From Phoronis australis (taxonomy: Eukaryota; Phoronida; Phoronidae): a stretch of DNA of 64,000 nt. Positions 11,134 through 25,700 of this stretch are shown here, piece by piece (position 1 is the first letter of the stretch; every line of letters starts with the position of its first letter). The stretch lies in the NCBI GenBank assembly GCA_002633005.1, contig NMRA01000456.1, forward strand, positions 187,147-251,146. The letters are read 5' to 3'. A program made the translations under genes and the position numbers. A model generated the notes under the pieces. The model saw only the letters and a list, made by a program, of their open reading frames with translations. It was not told where the DNA came from and ran no database searches.

Positions 11134-14100
11134 ATGGCAGATTGGGTGCATTGCAATACTTGTTTCCATCAACCAGGGGATGGAAGAAAGTTTTCATTAA
11201 CCAACTGTGGACATATCTTTTGTGCTAACTGTACAGAACAAAGTGAGTAGTGCGCAATCCAGTTGCAACTAGCCAAGCGGGGACTACCCACGGCCACGGC
11301 ATGAAACTATGAAAGCACAGTGCCATACTAACCTAACTGCAACTGCAACACCTGTGCAAGAAGCTGTGTACTGTTACTAAATTATATTAAATACACAGCT
11401 TTGCGCTGATGTGAGAAAAAAATGGCCAACTAAAATCTCCCATTTATTCCATATTCCAGATGACACCAGGTTTTCAGAAGCCATCAATTTAATTTCTTTT
11501 GTGAAGCACCACTTCCACAGGCTCTTTCTTTTGTCCAATATCAGGGGGCATAAACACCAATTATCTACTCTGCTGAATGTAATTTAAACTTAAGTCAACT
11601 TAAAACCTTGTCAATAAATATATTTAAACTCATCGCTGCAATATGGACAATTCAGTATTTCTTCTGCGAAAGAAGGATTCTACACTAATTTTTCTTAAGC
11701 CGTTCGATTTCATTAGCCAAGCATGTTAAAAGATTAAAAGTTCTGTCCTTGGCATTTCCATTTATTTTAGCCAGTATTCTATTGTCCAGCATACATCGAT
11801 AATGTGATAATTGCTCTGCAACACACAATAGGAACTTAGAATAGACTCTCAGCTTTTGAGATGTCAAGGGCAGACGGCAACATCGGTTCAAGAGAAGCAT
11901 TGTCCAACTACAACAACCAGTGAATGGCCGGATTTCCTAATGTGGGGAAGTTGTCTGTCTGAGTGGGTATCTTCAATGGAACGCCAGTTGATCTAGACAT
12001 GCAGTTATGCCATAGAGGAGCGTCAGCTCAAATACTCCGCTCTTCTTCATGTACAGACCCGTTCAATCAATGCCTGCCCTTTGTTTTAGGCACCAAACCA
12101 AAGTGTAGAATGTGTGGAGTCTCATGCACTACAATTCAGTTGTCATCAAAGGTGAGGAGACTGTTATTGCATTATCATACACGATGATTATATTGGATTT
12201 AAACTATGGTAAAAATTTCTTCAAATTGGAACACGATCAATATTGTGGAACTCTAAAATTTGTTTTATGAAAATTAATTCCAACAAGAGTAATAAAAAGA
12301 AAATTTTCTGTGATTATTTGAAAATTTTAAGTATAGTATATGGCTGTCATCAGCAAATACACGATGAAATTTTGTTTTTGGCACTACAGTAGTGTTGAAA
12401 ACTGAAAAAAAATACAATTTTTACCATTATTTTTGTTTAAATTTGATCCAGAAACTTTACCATACTCAAAAAGTAAGTGTACTATCTGTTTTCCCTAATT
12501 TCTCTGAAAGTCACAAAATGAACTTATTTCAATTATGCATTTATAAGTTCAGTAGGAATTTTGTTGGAATTTTCGTCTTCATGGCAAGAGGACAAGATTG
12601 AAAAATCACTTATAGTCATAGTGAGTCTAATGTGACTAGGATGTCTTAGAATATGTGATGGACAGAGTTACGCAATGTCTGAATGTGACTTAATTGTGAC
12701 TGACGATCCTCTATTCAAATTTCACTGCATTCTTTGCGATTTTAAGATCACACTGGTGGTGTGCACAAGTCAGCAGTCAGACGCGACTGCGAACGATGGG
12801 GTCACGGGCAAGATCACCGTCAAGTATTGTTGTACAATGCATGCAAATGCATGTATATAAAGAACGTATGCTTTCCACTTTTTAATACAGTGCCTTGCAA
12901 ATTATTCTCCAGTAGTACAATTGGTCTATCTATGCCTTTTGCACTGGAATGAATGTGTAAGATACAGATTCTCAGTAAAACATTAGCATTCCATGCACAT
13001 GCTTAGATCAAGTATACCTCTGTGTCTTGACAAATGGAATATTTTGTTTAAGTGCTTGTCTTTAACACCATGCAATGAATCACACCATAGATTGCATTGA
13101 CTGAGGCAAAAAGACTGGGATTTCTGATTTTGATGAATTCATAATTTGTCAATAGCTCTCATGAACATTCTTGCAGTGAAATTCTGTCTGAAGTGTGATG
13201 TTTGTTCTCTGCCAAGAATGCTGTGCCTTTTTGATGAGACACAAGAGGGTGCCATTGCTGCCACCGACATAACAATATGCAATGAATAAAAGTTGATATA
13301 TTTATAATTATATTTGTTGTTTATTATACTGACATGGATACATTGCAGAGTACAATACAAAAACAAATAAGGTTTACCACGCAACACATCCCTGTCCCCT
13401 TGGGCTTATAAAAGTCACTTGACATGAATATCAATAAGCACCCAAACGGTTATACACAATGTAAATGTTGATAGTCCCCAGCCAAGTCGAGGTCACAGCT
13501 GTAATAATCAGACAATTTCACTTTAATGCTGTTTTTCATAGTAGGAAAAGCAGGAAACATCTGATGCAAAATATAATGTATTAGGCCTGGTTGGATATTG
13601 GCATGGCAGCTTCTGTTATTGGTTGTTTTATCATGTTTTTCCAATTTGAAAAAGTAATTATTTAACTAACACAGAAAGTGCATTGACATTTTCTTTTAAT
13701 TTCAAGAATGCTGATTAAATTTAGATGTGGTCTGCTTTCATCTGAAAAAACACATTTTAAGCCTGTCCTCACTGTAATATTATGAGATGTCGACATATTT
13801 TGTTGAAATCCTAGTTTTCAAGTACACTTGTTTGTAGATGAAACCTGATGTGGAAATATTTTTCACAGATCCTGGTGACATTGTTAAAAAACGTGACAAG
13901 CAATTATTACAGGTACTGTAAGTTTTTGATTTAAAAAAATTTATTTAGAAACTGTTGTTTTAGTGCATACATCGTATATCAATAATAATTACAGGCACAA
14001 TTAAATTCTCTGCATAAATTTTCATTCTTCCCATACCCATTTTTGTTTCGTTTATTTATTGTGGTAATCTTTGCTCTTGCCCATGACACATTTGTCTCAA

Positions 14101-17100
14101 CTTCATCTTGCAAAGTCTTATGTTTTCATGCATCATAATCAATGACTCTTGTCAACCATTCAGTTCTTGGTTTCCTATGCTACAGAACTCCCAGCATAAC
14201 TCACGCAAAAGAAATTTGGATACGTTTTACCACGCTGTGTACTGGGGACGGTCTCTGTGACAATTAATACTATGTGATATGCCCTTCGGAGTAAAACCAC
14301 AATCCGATGTGTTGTTTCTTTGCTCAGAAGGGTCAATATTAGGAATTTTTCGGAGTAAAACCGGCCTTAGGAGCAAAGGCTCTTGGGCAACTCAACCCCC
14401 CCCCCTCTATACACATCCATTCCTTTTTCACTGTCTATGTTTCCAGGTACTTGAATTTCAAAAAAACCATCGACAAAGATTTACACAGTACAGGAGAGAA
14501 AAGGTGAGTTATTTAAACTCAATCATTGGTTTTCGATCTGCGAGATTCTAGCTCCAAAACTTGTTCCACAATAGGTCTATGAGTTAATTTGACAGCTGTT
14601 TAACAAACTTGAAAGTCAATTTATCACGAACACTTTCGATAACATTCTCCTCAGGCAAGCAAGTTAACATTTGGATTTATTTACCGATTTATGGTTCAAA
14701 TTGGACTGGGAAGGCATAACAATGAACAAACTGACTGATGTTAACAGGGAACTGCTCATAAAGAGCACTTTGCAATGAGATGCTCACTAAATTGATATTC
14801 ATTTTAACTTATGTTATGGGGTGCAGTGTTTCATGTCCCAATTTCACATCCCTCCACTTTGACCACTAAGCCAATTTATATTAGCTGCAGCTGCAAATCT
14901 TATTTCATGTTCAAAATAGTTAGGTACTGGAGCTGCATATAAAGTATGGAAAAATTTCACCAATTAGGACACAGTGTGGCAATGAAATTTTATTTTCTTA
15001 TTTGTTCATAAATGATATGCAGAAAAAGTGATGCTTTGCCATGTCCAAGTTCTGTACCATAGCTACCGACTCACAGTATTGTGCCATATCCAAGTTGTGT
15101 ATCATAGCTATTAACATAGTACTTTGTAATTTGTGAGCATTCATAAGAATCTCAGAAGCTCTTGAAAAATGTAAAAAAAATGCAATTTTGGTAATTGTTT
15201 TGTCCGAGATTGGTATTACTTTGTCTATTTCATAACCCAATTAAATTTATTATTTTCCCTTTTTTCTTTTGCCTAATTCTCTACTTTCCACTAATTCTTG
15301 TTGTATCGGTTCAACATTGATATAACCACCGTGCCATGTTGGTGTGCACTTTCACATGGTGCTACAATATTGGCCATGCAGAAGTGAGTTCCAAATGTTA
15401 TTATTCAGCTCCATACGTCTTATTGACAGTTGGCAAAACAAGAGAATGCAATCACCAGGTCTCAGAAGTCTTCAGCACATAGTTTGGACCTAGAAAGGTA
15501 CAATGAGAATTGCTCATGATACAGTTATAGTATGACTAGTTATTTAAATATTTGTACCAATGGGATGTTTGAAAATTGTATACCATATTTGGATGTTTCC
15601 TTAGTTACAATATCATCACACGTAGACAAATGTATAGAACTATGCACATCGTTTCCATTGTGTAGAAAATGTTCAGTTTTAAAGCTGTAACATAATGAAC
15701 AAGTTTTGAAGGTGCAAACAGATGACGAGGTGTTTGTAGAACTTGACCGTAACATTGGTGAGGTGAGAAACTGATATGGCTACATTGGATTGTAACCAAG
15801 ATATGCAGGTTCACTATGTATTACTGCCAACAAGTTTCACACACCCGCCTAGATTTCCTATCAACTGAGGCCACTGATTTCTGCAATCAAAATTTCTGTA
15901 TACAGTTAATAATAACCTTAACAGTTCCAACGACTTATTTTCTTGTTAAAATGGAAATTCATTTGTTTTCTGAAATGACAGTTATGCCCTAAACAGACAG
16001 CAGTTATGTTTCCAAGTTGTTCTGCCAGTTGTCTACTTTTTGCAGAGAAGTTATACTTCTTAGAGAAGAAAACACCTATTTAAAGAAATTGTTGATGTCA
16101 GGAAAGTCGTCTTTTTCAAACAGGTACTATTACATCCCATTATATATACTGTTGACATTCAACCAAGTTACATTCTTTTTTAGGCTTGAAAAACAACAAA
16201 GTTAAAAGTCAATAATTGTTTCATTATATAATTGATATACAGGGTGTCCCAAATGTACTCGCACTTCTAATAAACATAAATGTGTTGTTTATTTGACTTA
16301 AGAATTGGTTCTTGAGAAACACAATTTTGTCTACAGTTTTGCAAAACATTGTCTCACAATTATAGAATTTTGAAATATTTATTTAGTATTACTTGTCTTC
16401 TTTAAAAAATAAAATTTTCCTTGTGTCCTAGACAGGTAATATTCTATCGTAAAGTCAGAGAGAGGTTCTTCTTAGTTTTCGTTTAAGGTCCATTTTTGTC
16501 TGCCACAAACTGAAAACTATAACAAAAAATGTTTTCATTTGCTACAGTTGGACGGCTTCAGGTTCTGACAGAAGTACACCAACTGGTCGATCCAATCAGT
16601 TGAGAGATCAAAATGGTAAGAAAAACATTTCTATATTACAATCCAAGAGAAAATGGACAGAATGAAATGGACGGAATGACCCATTATTTCAAATAGTGAT
16701 GGCTGCACACACACACACAGAATTTCACACTATGATGGTTGAGTGAAAGCAGAACTGACTCCCATAGTAGCCGTGTGTTATGACGGGTAATTTACAGTGG
16801 AAAAACTATTCCTAAATGTCGGATCTAATCAACGGTAGACGAACTTTGTTATTTCTTTAAAAGATTCACTGAAAGACAAAATCACACCACCGACACACAA
16901 CTTCTTGTGAGAGTTGCTCTTTCTCAGTTTCGCAAGTTCAATCGGAGTAATTAACTACAACATGTACTGCACACGCATCTTAGTTTTAAAAAACATGATT
17001 TTGGATCATAATTTACATTTAAAATGATGTGTTACTTATGCCAGTTACATTGTTCACGACTCCAGCACATGCACCGACCTAGGCCTAAATTTTGATGTCA

Positions 17101-20100
17101 TAAGCAGTTATAGAAATTGTCATTTGCAAAGATCTCCACATTTAACTTTTTTGGTGGTACACGATTTTTGCAAATTGGGTGCCAGTTTTGTTTGTAATTA
17201 TGATTTTGCGTCGATGGAGTTGCATGCAAGCATCAATCTTATCCTGGTGTTAAACAAAGTCTGATAAGAACATTGAAAAGGTCAACATGTTTGGTTACAT
17301 AATGGATCATTGTAGAGTTGAGTCATTATATGTCTATTGCTCCATCATTTTCAGAAGAAATTAAATTACTGGCGGAATAGCCGGTCATGATGCATTAACA
17401 GTATTTTACCTGTTTTCAATTGGCTTGTATTGTACATAGCAAGATAATGATGATGCTTATTCTGTTGTCATTTCCCTAGAGCAAAATTACCTTAGTTTGA
17501 AAGTCGGGAGAAACCGTGTTGTCTTTAGTTGAAAATTACCAGACATAGGATAAGTTATTGGAAAATTGCAGACCAATGCTAGTGAAGCTTGTATGGGCAT
17601 TTCAGTTTACCTCCTAACTATTCCAAAGGAAACTGTTGAGCATATAAATTGTTAGCTCTTAATTAGCAGTATATGTTTAGCAGTGAGTGTTTTCAGTTGT
17701 GTCACCTATTTTGTAGGTGCTGGGGTGTCCCTATCTCCACAAAACTCCCAGTACTCAAGCATGCAAGTCAAGTCACGACATGTTAGGCCAATGTAAGTGA
17801 ATATTCTATCTGAATTTACTACTATGTAACCATGACCGGGATAATTCTAGGACTGCGCCGCACGCTGATAGTGGATTAAAATTTTCATTCACCCACTCTG
17901 ACTGCTTATTAAACTCCAGCCAGTGGGCACATAAAATTGAGTCACAATCGTGGCTTATTTTGTTGTGAATAACACCGACTGCATCAGATTCTCACAAGGA
18001 TAATGCAGAGTAGACAATCAAAAGTTATGCCATCAACCAAAACAACAATGTTAGCGTCGGGATCAAGCATAATGTGCATGTAAATCCGGCCCAACAGTGG
18101 GTTCATTCGTTTGGTTTGCTCTGAAAATTACAGCAATTTTGACCAATCGCTAGTCACTACGTAATGGACTGCACGTAGCAGGCAAAAGCACACGTTGAAT
18201 CATAGAGTAAAAAAAGAATAGGAAATACCAAAATAATCGTCAAGTCCTCCAAATCTGCTTATGGATTTGAGACCTCTGGGTCAATTATAGTATAGCCACG
18301 TTTTTCTAAAATGATTCCTGCCAACTGCAGTATGGTTGCCAAGTTGGCAGCTCGGCAGTGTCAGTGTCAACTGTGTAAACTTGATTTATTTAAAAAAGAC
18401 TGACGCAGGTGGTGGACAGGTTAACTAAAAAGAAGGTGAGTACCGCGCCAGGATACTGGATGTCATGAAGCTAGATACGCGTGTCTAGGAGTAGCGTCAT
18501 GCATAAATATACCCCGGGGAGCTGGACACATAAAGAATTAAAGAATGAATACTTGCCATAATGGACTCGGGGTAATGATCTGAAAGTTAGGACATAAGCT
18601 ATAAACTGTTGTAATACTCACATTTTTTCAAAAAGAAAATACCTAGATGGCTTGAGACAGATTGATGCTATCAATGGAACTGCCCGTTATTGTACTTTAT
18701 GCTGTTCACGAGCATATTAAATTAAAGTTACATCTAGCGTAAACAAAGTCACCATTGCATGACATCCTCAACAACGAAGCTTCTTTTCAGTGGAATGCTG
18801 CTGCTCTCCATTACAAGTTTTGTGGTTTTCATGAAATTTTGTAACATGTTTTTTGTAAAAATCATAATTTGATTGTCTAGATGGCCTTGCTTTTAGTGGT
18901 TTAATCTTCCAGGGTTTACCAAGAACCACCTTGCTGCAATTTTGTTCATCATGTTTGTATTATGATTCTTAATAAATGTTTGTTTCTCTCTCTATAATAC
19001 ACAGCTATTTAAAGATGTATTTTCATGCTCCTAACTATGCTTAAGGTATAGCAGGAACTAAACAACAATGCTATTTGAACATTGTCTACCTTAAAGAAAG
19101 TGGAGTTGTATTCATTGACAACTTGTAAATGTGAAAAAAATCTTTGCACTAATGACATACCTTGGGGGCTCACATAGCACACATTATGTAGTGTTATTCC
19201 CCCAACACCACACCATGATACTTACTGGACACAATTCAGTGATTTGCGGTGGATCACATGATTTTCGACAAAAAACTCGTTCTTAAAAACATCCTACTTC
19301 ATATTCACATTGTCTCAATACGTTGTATTTGTAACTCATTTGACAAAGCAATCACAGAGATAAGGAGTTAACATACAAGTTCTTCTTTAAGCAATACCTC
19401 ATCCCAGTCTTATGTCCAGTTACGTCTCTCATCATATACATTCTTTCCTTCAGTGATCTGGTGAAACAGACGAGTTCACAAAAGACCCCTGAATCTGCAA
19501 CTATGAGGGTAAATTCAGTTTCATAGTATGTAATGTCAGAGCTATTAATTAATTAATCAATAAAACTTTTTTAAATCAGCCTCAAAGATGTTTGTCGTCA
19601 CAATTTCAGAATACCTAAATCATTTGTTTAGGGCCTTAGAAGAAAAGACAATGTATTGTGGCATGTAGTTATGGAGATTATGGACAAGAGACCATCAGTT
19701 CTATGACTTACAAATAAGAGAATGTTCAATATTAAAGATTAAAGCTTTATAAGTGAAATTTGTAGTAAACGATAATTTTAAAATGGTTAACTTATTTGTT
19801 GAGAAATTCGACTGTTCAACAAAAATACTTTTCTGACATGTTGTGCTTTAACTAAGTTTTACTGTAAGTGAAATTTTTAATAGAAAATCAGTAAAATTAA
19901 AAAGGTTTATATTCACTGTATTAGGAACCTCAGAATTTATTTACTGATTATAGGCAGATAAATTTTCTTTGTTGTATAAAGCTTTCAGTAGTGTACTGGT
20001 GTATATATGTCATTATCTATTGACAGACAGATTCTCCGTCAACGCAAGGCAGAATAACAGTAAGGACTCCACCCTCCGGAGGTAGAATGGGTGAGTGCAC

Positions 20101-22467
20101 GCGTACTTATAGGTGTACAATTTAGAGTTGGATCAGTTATAACAGGGAGCCAAGCAGGTGTAACAACGTACTCCCGAGGGCCTACAGTGATGAATACAGC
20201 ACAAGCTGATCAAAATACACTTTCATGATGCAATTTGAAATGTTTGCCTGCACAACATTGTCTCATCTTTTACCAACTCTCTCAGTGGACTAAAGTGGAC
20301 TTGACGTAATTCAAATTTAACTTTAAATTAATATTGATACCTCAAAAATTTGAAGTTACTTTTTGACAACACGAGTTATTCTGTGATGGTAAAGTATGTT
20401 GCATCAGAATTATAGCATTGCATCGTTACATTTCAACTGTCAAGAAAATGTGCACTTTCAGAGCCAGCAGCATCTTGGAAACATTTGGCAATAGGCTTAG
20501 CAGGATACACTTAATTTTACAGGTCACATACCAGGAACACCAGTGCCAGCTCCATATTACGGCAGGTAATGCTGTACATACACCGGCCCATGCACATACA
20601 CGGAATGCTTCATCTATATCCAGAATTAGCAAAACCTTAGAGCAAATTATTAAATTAGTACACGCCTGAAACTTATTTGTTGCAAAATAGCCTGTGTTGG
20701 TGTACATTCGTTGTAAAGCTAACTGTTAAAGGAAATGTGCTTAGTATAGTTACCTATACCTTCACGTGAAGCTTAATACTAGGTTAATGCAACTAGTATG
20801 TAGTTTTACCATATGTCACAAATCTCTGAGGACAGTCAGTGTTTTTAATATTATTGGTGACCAACTTTCTCTTCAGCTCACAACAGACGACCCTGCTTTT
20901 ACCCTACATAGTCTGATAGTTGACAACGTATTTAGTAGAACCGCTGCCTGGTACACGGACAAATTTTTGTTAAAAATTATTTCAAGCAGACCTATTCAAG
21001 GCCAGTGGTCTAATGTATTGTCAGTTTCTAAAAATATCAATACAGAAGCAGTTACAAACATTTCTTTATTCTTGTAAATCGTATACCCTAGAGCCTAACG
21101 ACTAATCCAGTGCTACAGTGAACCCCTGTTAACAAGAGCAGCTGTCATTGCAGTCACACCTTTCACTGTTGTTATGTCCCCTGGTTTGCGTATCTTGCAG
21201 ACTGGCGTGGTTTTTTAGCGGCTTGGCCTCCCATGCGAAATAATGTGGAATGAATCTATGAACTTGAATGATGCATGACCATTGATAAATCCACTTGACT
21301 GTGATGTTGAAACATTATTATTTTCAGCACTGGTACCACTCCTCACATTCCACTAGATGGCACTGTTAGTCCATCATATAGCTCTCCCATGGCACTAAGT
21401 CCAGCTTTGCGAAGGTTTGTAACTTGCAGTACAAGTCTTGCCTTTAGAGTGACACAAACACATTTAACACTGCTCTAAGTTTAAGATTTTAAAGGATTTT
21501 CTGAATGTTTTTATTAGATTTATGATTAAGCCTGCCAAACATGAAGTCATAGTATATCTAAGTATTTTCAGCAACACATCATCGTTAAGTCCCAGGGAAC
21601 CATCTACAACTTGAGAGTAACTAACTGCTGGTGATGTGCAGAATAGGAATATCTTTAATCACTTGTGCAATGTATGACAAGCTGGCCACTATTCCCAAAT
21701 AGGCCATTAGACAAAAGTGGAGATCCACCACACTGCATTGCAAATAGACCATTAAGAGGCCCAATGAATATAAGTGGCTGGATACAGTTTAACTTTGTCT
21801 TCTCTCTGACACTAATTGCCACGTTCTGTTTACATTGAATTTTGCCATTGGCATATTCTACTGACCAGTTTTATAATGATATTATATTTGTTTACTATTT
21901 ATTACACCAATCCCAATATTTGTCTCCTTTCAGTCACATATCTCAACACGCTTCTACATCTCAGTCATGTTCAAGCAGACCACAATCTAATTTGCAACAG
22001 CTGCGACAAATTCAGGTAGACATAACATAGATATGGGGGGTAAAGTGTAAATACAAATACAAATTTATTTGTGTGTATCAGTTCTCAGTTTCACTAGCTA
22101 ACTATACTTGGAATTACTTATTCATGAATTAACATTAAACTCTCCAATCACTCGATATTCAGATATTTAATGTTTAGTTGTCTGCAAGAATGCAAAGGCT
22201 TTGAAACCTGTGCTTTGAAGTAGTCTTCACACGACCCATTACTTTTTACGCACTTATTGTTTTATGTGTAAATTAGCTTGACACCGACAATGGAAGCTAT
22301 GCAATGGCACGCACAGCATATTTTGTTCAGTAGTTTTTCCATAACCCACGTGTCTATGTGTATTGTTGTTGCCCAGGTTTTGACTGGCACCACGTTTGTT
22401 TGTCGTCAGAGCATAATGGTGTCACTCACACGTATGTATGTATTTCCAGTTGCCTCGTACACAATGA
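11134..22467 (+). CDS. RNF212: RNF212, RING-type Zip3-family meiotic crossover factor
   Basis: RNF212/Zip3 proteins act as SUMO or ubiquitin E3 ligases on the synaptonemal complex and help choose crossover sites. Coding exons: 11134-11242, 12090-12151, 13838-13912, 14447-14503, 15430-15497, 16046-16123, 16548-16615, 17717-17792, 19454-19508, 20027-20090, 20523-20565, 21328-21414, 21934-22015, 22450-22467. All junctions are GT-AG, phases agree throughout, and the product is 313 aa (vertebrate RNF212 and RNF212B are close to 300). The N-terminal MADWVHCNTCF and FSLTNCGHIFCANC form a RING finger with ligands C7, C10, C25, H27, C30, C33, C42, C45. A coiled coil follows (VLEFQKNHRQRF and LLREENTYLKKLL), then a Ser/Pro-rich tail, as in the family. 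The start resembles vertebrate RNF212 more than RNF212B, but the two may be co-orthologous. The last exon has only five sense codons. Introns show nothing further that I recognise. Confidence 0.9.
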
Positions 22468-22623
22468 TGATGAAGACCAGGACGTCGACCAACTGTTTGG
22501 ACGTTTCCTCAATTGTATACTATCGATAATGGTAAATTGATGCGAAGGTATACCACCTTCTTTAGCAGCTCCATTGTAATGCAACCCTTTAAAATGCCAT
22601 GAAATACTGCAATGTTGAATTTA

Positions 22624-22637
22624 AATAAAAGTTTAAT
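22624..22637. terminator. Poly(A) signals of convergent RNF212 and TBC1D31
   Basis: AATAAA lies on plus at 22,624-22,629, about 160 bases after the RNF212 stop. A minus-strand ATTAAA (TTTAAT on plus) lies at about 22,632-22,637, just over 100 bases after the TBC1D31 stop. The two 3' ends therefore nearly touch or overlap. Confidence 0.55.
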
Positions 22638-22743
22638 TTATATTTTTCAAACTTGAGGCATTCTACATTGTATATTATACAAAATTTAACACTTGACTGA
22701 GTAGGACTGCTCGACAATCAAAACCAGACTTTTTAAAAATAAA

Positions 22744-25700
22744 TTACGTTGGTGGTCTGTTATTCTTACTGCTTTCCGCCAACTTAAAACGCAGTCTTCT
22801 GATTTCACTCATCAGACTTTGTTCCTCTCTGTCCAAGCTTTCTCTTCCTCTGTCCAGTGACACTGAAATAATAAGTCATAAGGACATGGCATTATGATCC
22901 ACGTTTGCCAGTACTCAAGTACAAGTTAATGGAGTAGTGATATGATAACAGTCTTAAATGTATCAACTGACAGTTGCATACACCACTAGACTTGATCTTG
23001 GACAAACCAGTCAGATGTCATGTCTGTTGCATCAGATTGTGGCTGATCCTGGCAGGTACCTTAAACACTCAGTCTGTTCTAGTATGTCCATGCTCATGTG
23101 TTTTGAAGTCAAAATCCGTATGCCAATAATGTTCACTGACCTGTTGCTAGCTTTATTAGTCAGTGTTCAAGATTTTAAGGTGACACGACAGTAGCTCCAG
23201 AGAAAGCTCCACTAGGATTATTTTGCATATTCTTGTGAGCTACTGCTCGATCTTGTGCCACTTGCAAGATACTAGCCTTAATGCACCTACTCCTGGGGCC
23301 TGTCTCAATAAAACTATCAACTTTACCACCTTTTCTAGTTTACGTCAAAAATTATGATCAAGGTTTAAGCCCATTTCACTAAAAAGTCTAGTCTGATTTA
23401 CAACAAATTTACCATGACATTCATTCGTAAGATTCCCAAACTCATTAGATTTTTATCATTAGGGAAGTACACTAATTATCATGTATGTTGTCATGCCACT
23501 TGATATCCATGTTGGAAAATCTAAGGAATTTTCACTTTAATATATTTCCAAGTGAAACCACAATGACAATGCTGTCCCTCGACATTGCAATCACCCAGCC
23601 TGGACGTTATAAAATGTAAGCTGCTTCCCATGCCCATTTGATACAATGTCCGTGTGCTTTGAGGTGCCCACTATATAGTATAAAATAGGACTTCCCTCAC
23701 TGTAAGCAACAAAAAGTGATGGGTTTCCTGGCAAGTCTTCATCTCTTGAGGCCAGGTACTCCTCACTGAAAATCCATAGGCTCTCTAACAAGAGCAATGT
23801 AAAGTGTTAAAAAACTCCCACAACTGCACTGCAAACAGTATGTGTCTAAGGCTGTTCATTAATACCACCCAATATAATCAGACTGGTTCATACATTATGA
23901 ACAAGAAACTGAAAATTGACAGGTGTTGGTGCATTCCAACCACACACGTCTCTGTCATTGTCCATCAGATACAGACCAAATGGTGTTCTACATGCTGTGA
24001 TACTTACATTGAGTAGAAGAAGGGGCCGATGGTGAATCATTCAAGTAATTTGAATAGTTACTGGAATTTCGGTGCCTTTCATTGTTTATATCCAACTGGT
24101 CTGAAATGTTTCAAGCACAGATCATTAGGAATATGTGGCAACACAGCGCTGCTCACCATCACATTAAGTAAAAGATAGTTACTTCTAATCTTTGGTTGTA
24201 CCTTACATACCAAAAAAATAATAGACATTACAAGCCTGATTGACTATTTATTAAGAAATCTCTAAGACCGTTTACAATTTTCATAGCAAAAATACTTGAA
24301 AATAATCCCCTTCAACCACTTGTTTAAAAACTTCAGAACAGAACGAGCTAAGCATTTTACCTTTCCACCTTCGAATTTGATACTGCCCCCTTAGGATACT
24401 CTAAATAATGCTGTCTCTTAACATCAACTTTGACCAAACATTCAATGTAAAATTCAAGAGAATCTGCACAGTTTCCATACAATATGTCAAATGCGCTACG
24501 CCAACGTTTTTGTTAAAGCATTCAATGAGGCAACTGTCTTGCTAATTGGTGAGACTGTTTGTTACAAGTGTTACAGAATGCATGCCATGTTTCAGAACTT
24601 TCACATTCACATATTTCAGAACACATTTATTTTATTTTCTTGCACAAATTTTGTAGCAAGACACTGGTGAAGTAGAACGATAGTGGTAACACTGCACAGC
24701 AGCAAATGGATGTTAACTAGTAGAAAATAAACACATAAAAGTAATATTAACTGTATGAGGTACTCGGCCTTTCTTGAATGCTGTCGTTGACAGTCTGTGA
24801 TGAATTTCTTTCCTGATTTTCTGCTCTAAGCTGCTCTGACAATGTTCTTCTGACTTTTGAAGTCCTCAAGGAGCCCCGAGACATTTGTAACTGTTTCAAA
24901 AAGTTAAGATAAGTAGCACTAAGTATGGGTTACAAAGGGTAATATGGACCGCAAACTCTCTCTCTAAACGACCATACACCACAAAAATTTTTGGCATATT
25001 CAAAGAATCCTTACCACACACAAATAAGACAGTATTTATCCGGGCAATTTCGGCTGATATCATTTATCCAAAAGATTTTTGTACCATTTCATGTTCAACC
25101 ATATCTATGAATTTGTATGAATGTTCTGATATGATACGAGAGCAACATAGCACCCACCCTGTGTGTCACATGCAGCACAGATACAAGAGATGATTAATTT
25201 AAACATTTCCAAACAGATCAACGATCCATTCTTGTTTTATTTACATATATATATTCTACATTTCGAGAAACAATAGTATCCTTGAGAGGATCTGGATCGC
25301 CTTATTTAGTTTCAAGTTTATTTTCTACGTTATGTATCACTAAACAGAGCAATGCTAGTACACTTAAGTCAGACATGTTCTCAATAGAAACGCACCTGCC
25401 ACCTTTCTTCGTGATTTTTAAGAAGTTCACAGGAGAGGGAAGCAGACGACAAAGGACACAAAAACAATAAAAAGAACACTAGGGGGCGTAACATAGGTCA
25501 AATCCATCTGAAACAGGGCGAGTGGTGTTCTTTGTACTGTAACTTATTTGCCAAATTTCATGAACATCTGTCAGGTTCTTTGCTAGATAACAAGGCAGAT
25601 GAAAAGAAAAACAATGATGCCTCTTTCAATGCAATACAACATTGTAAATTGTGTGATAATTTAAGTAACCATGCACATGGTGTTGTGCTGAAAACGCAGA

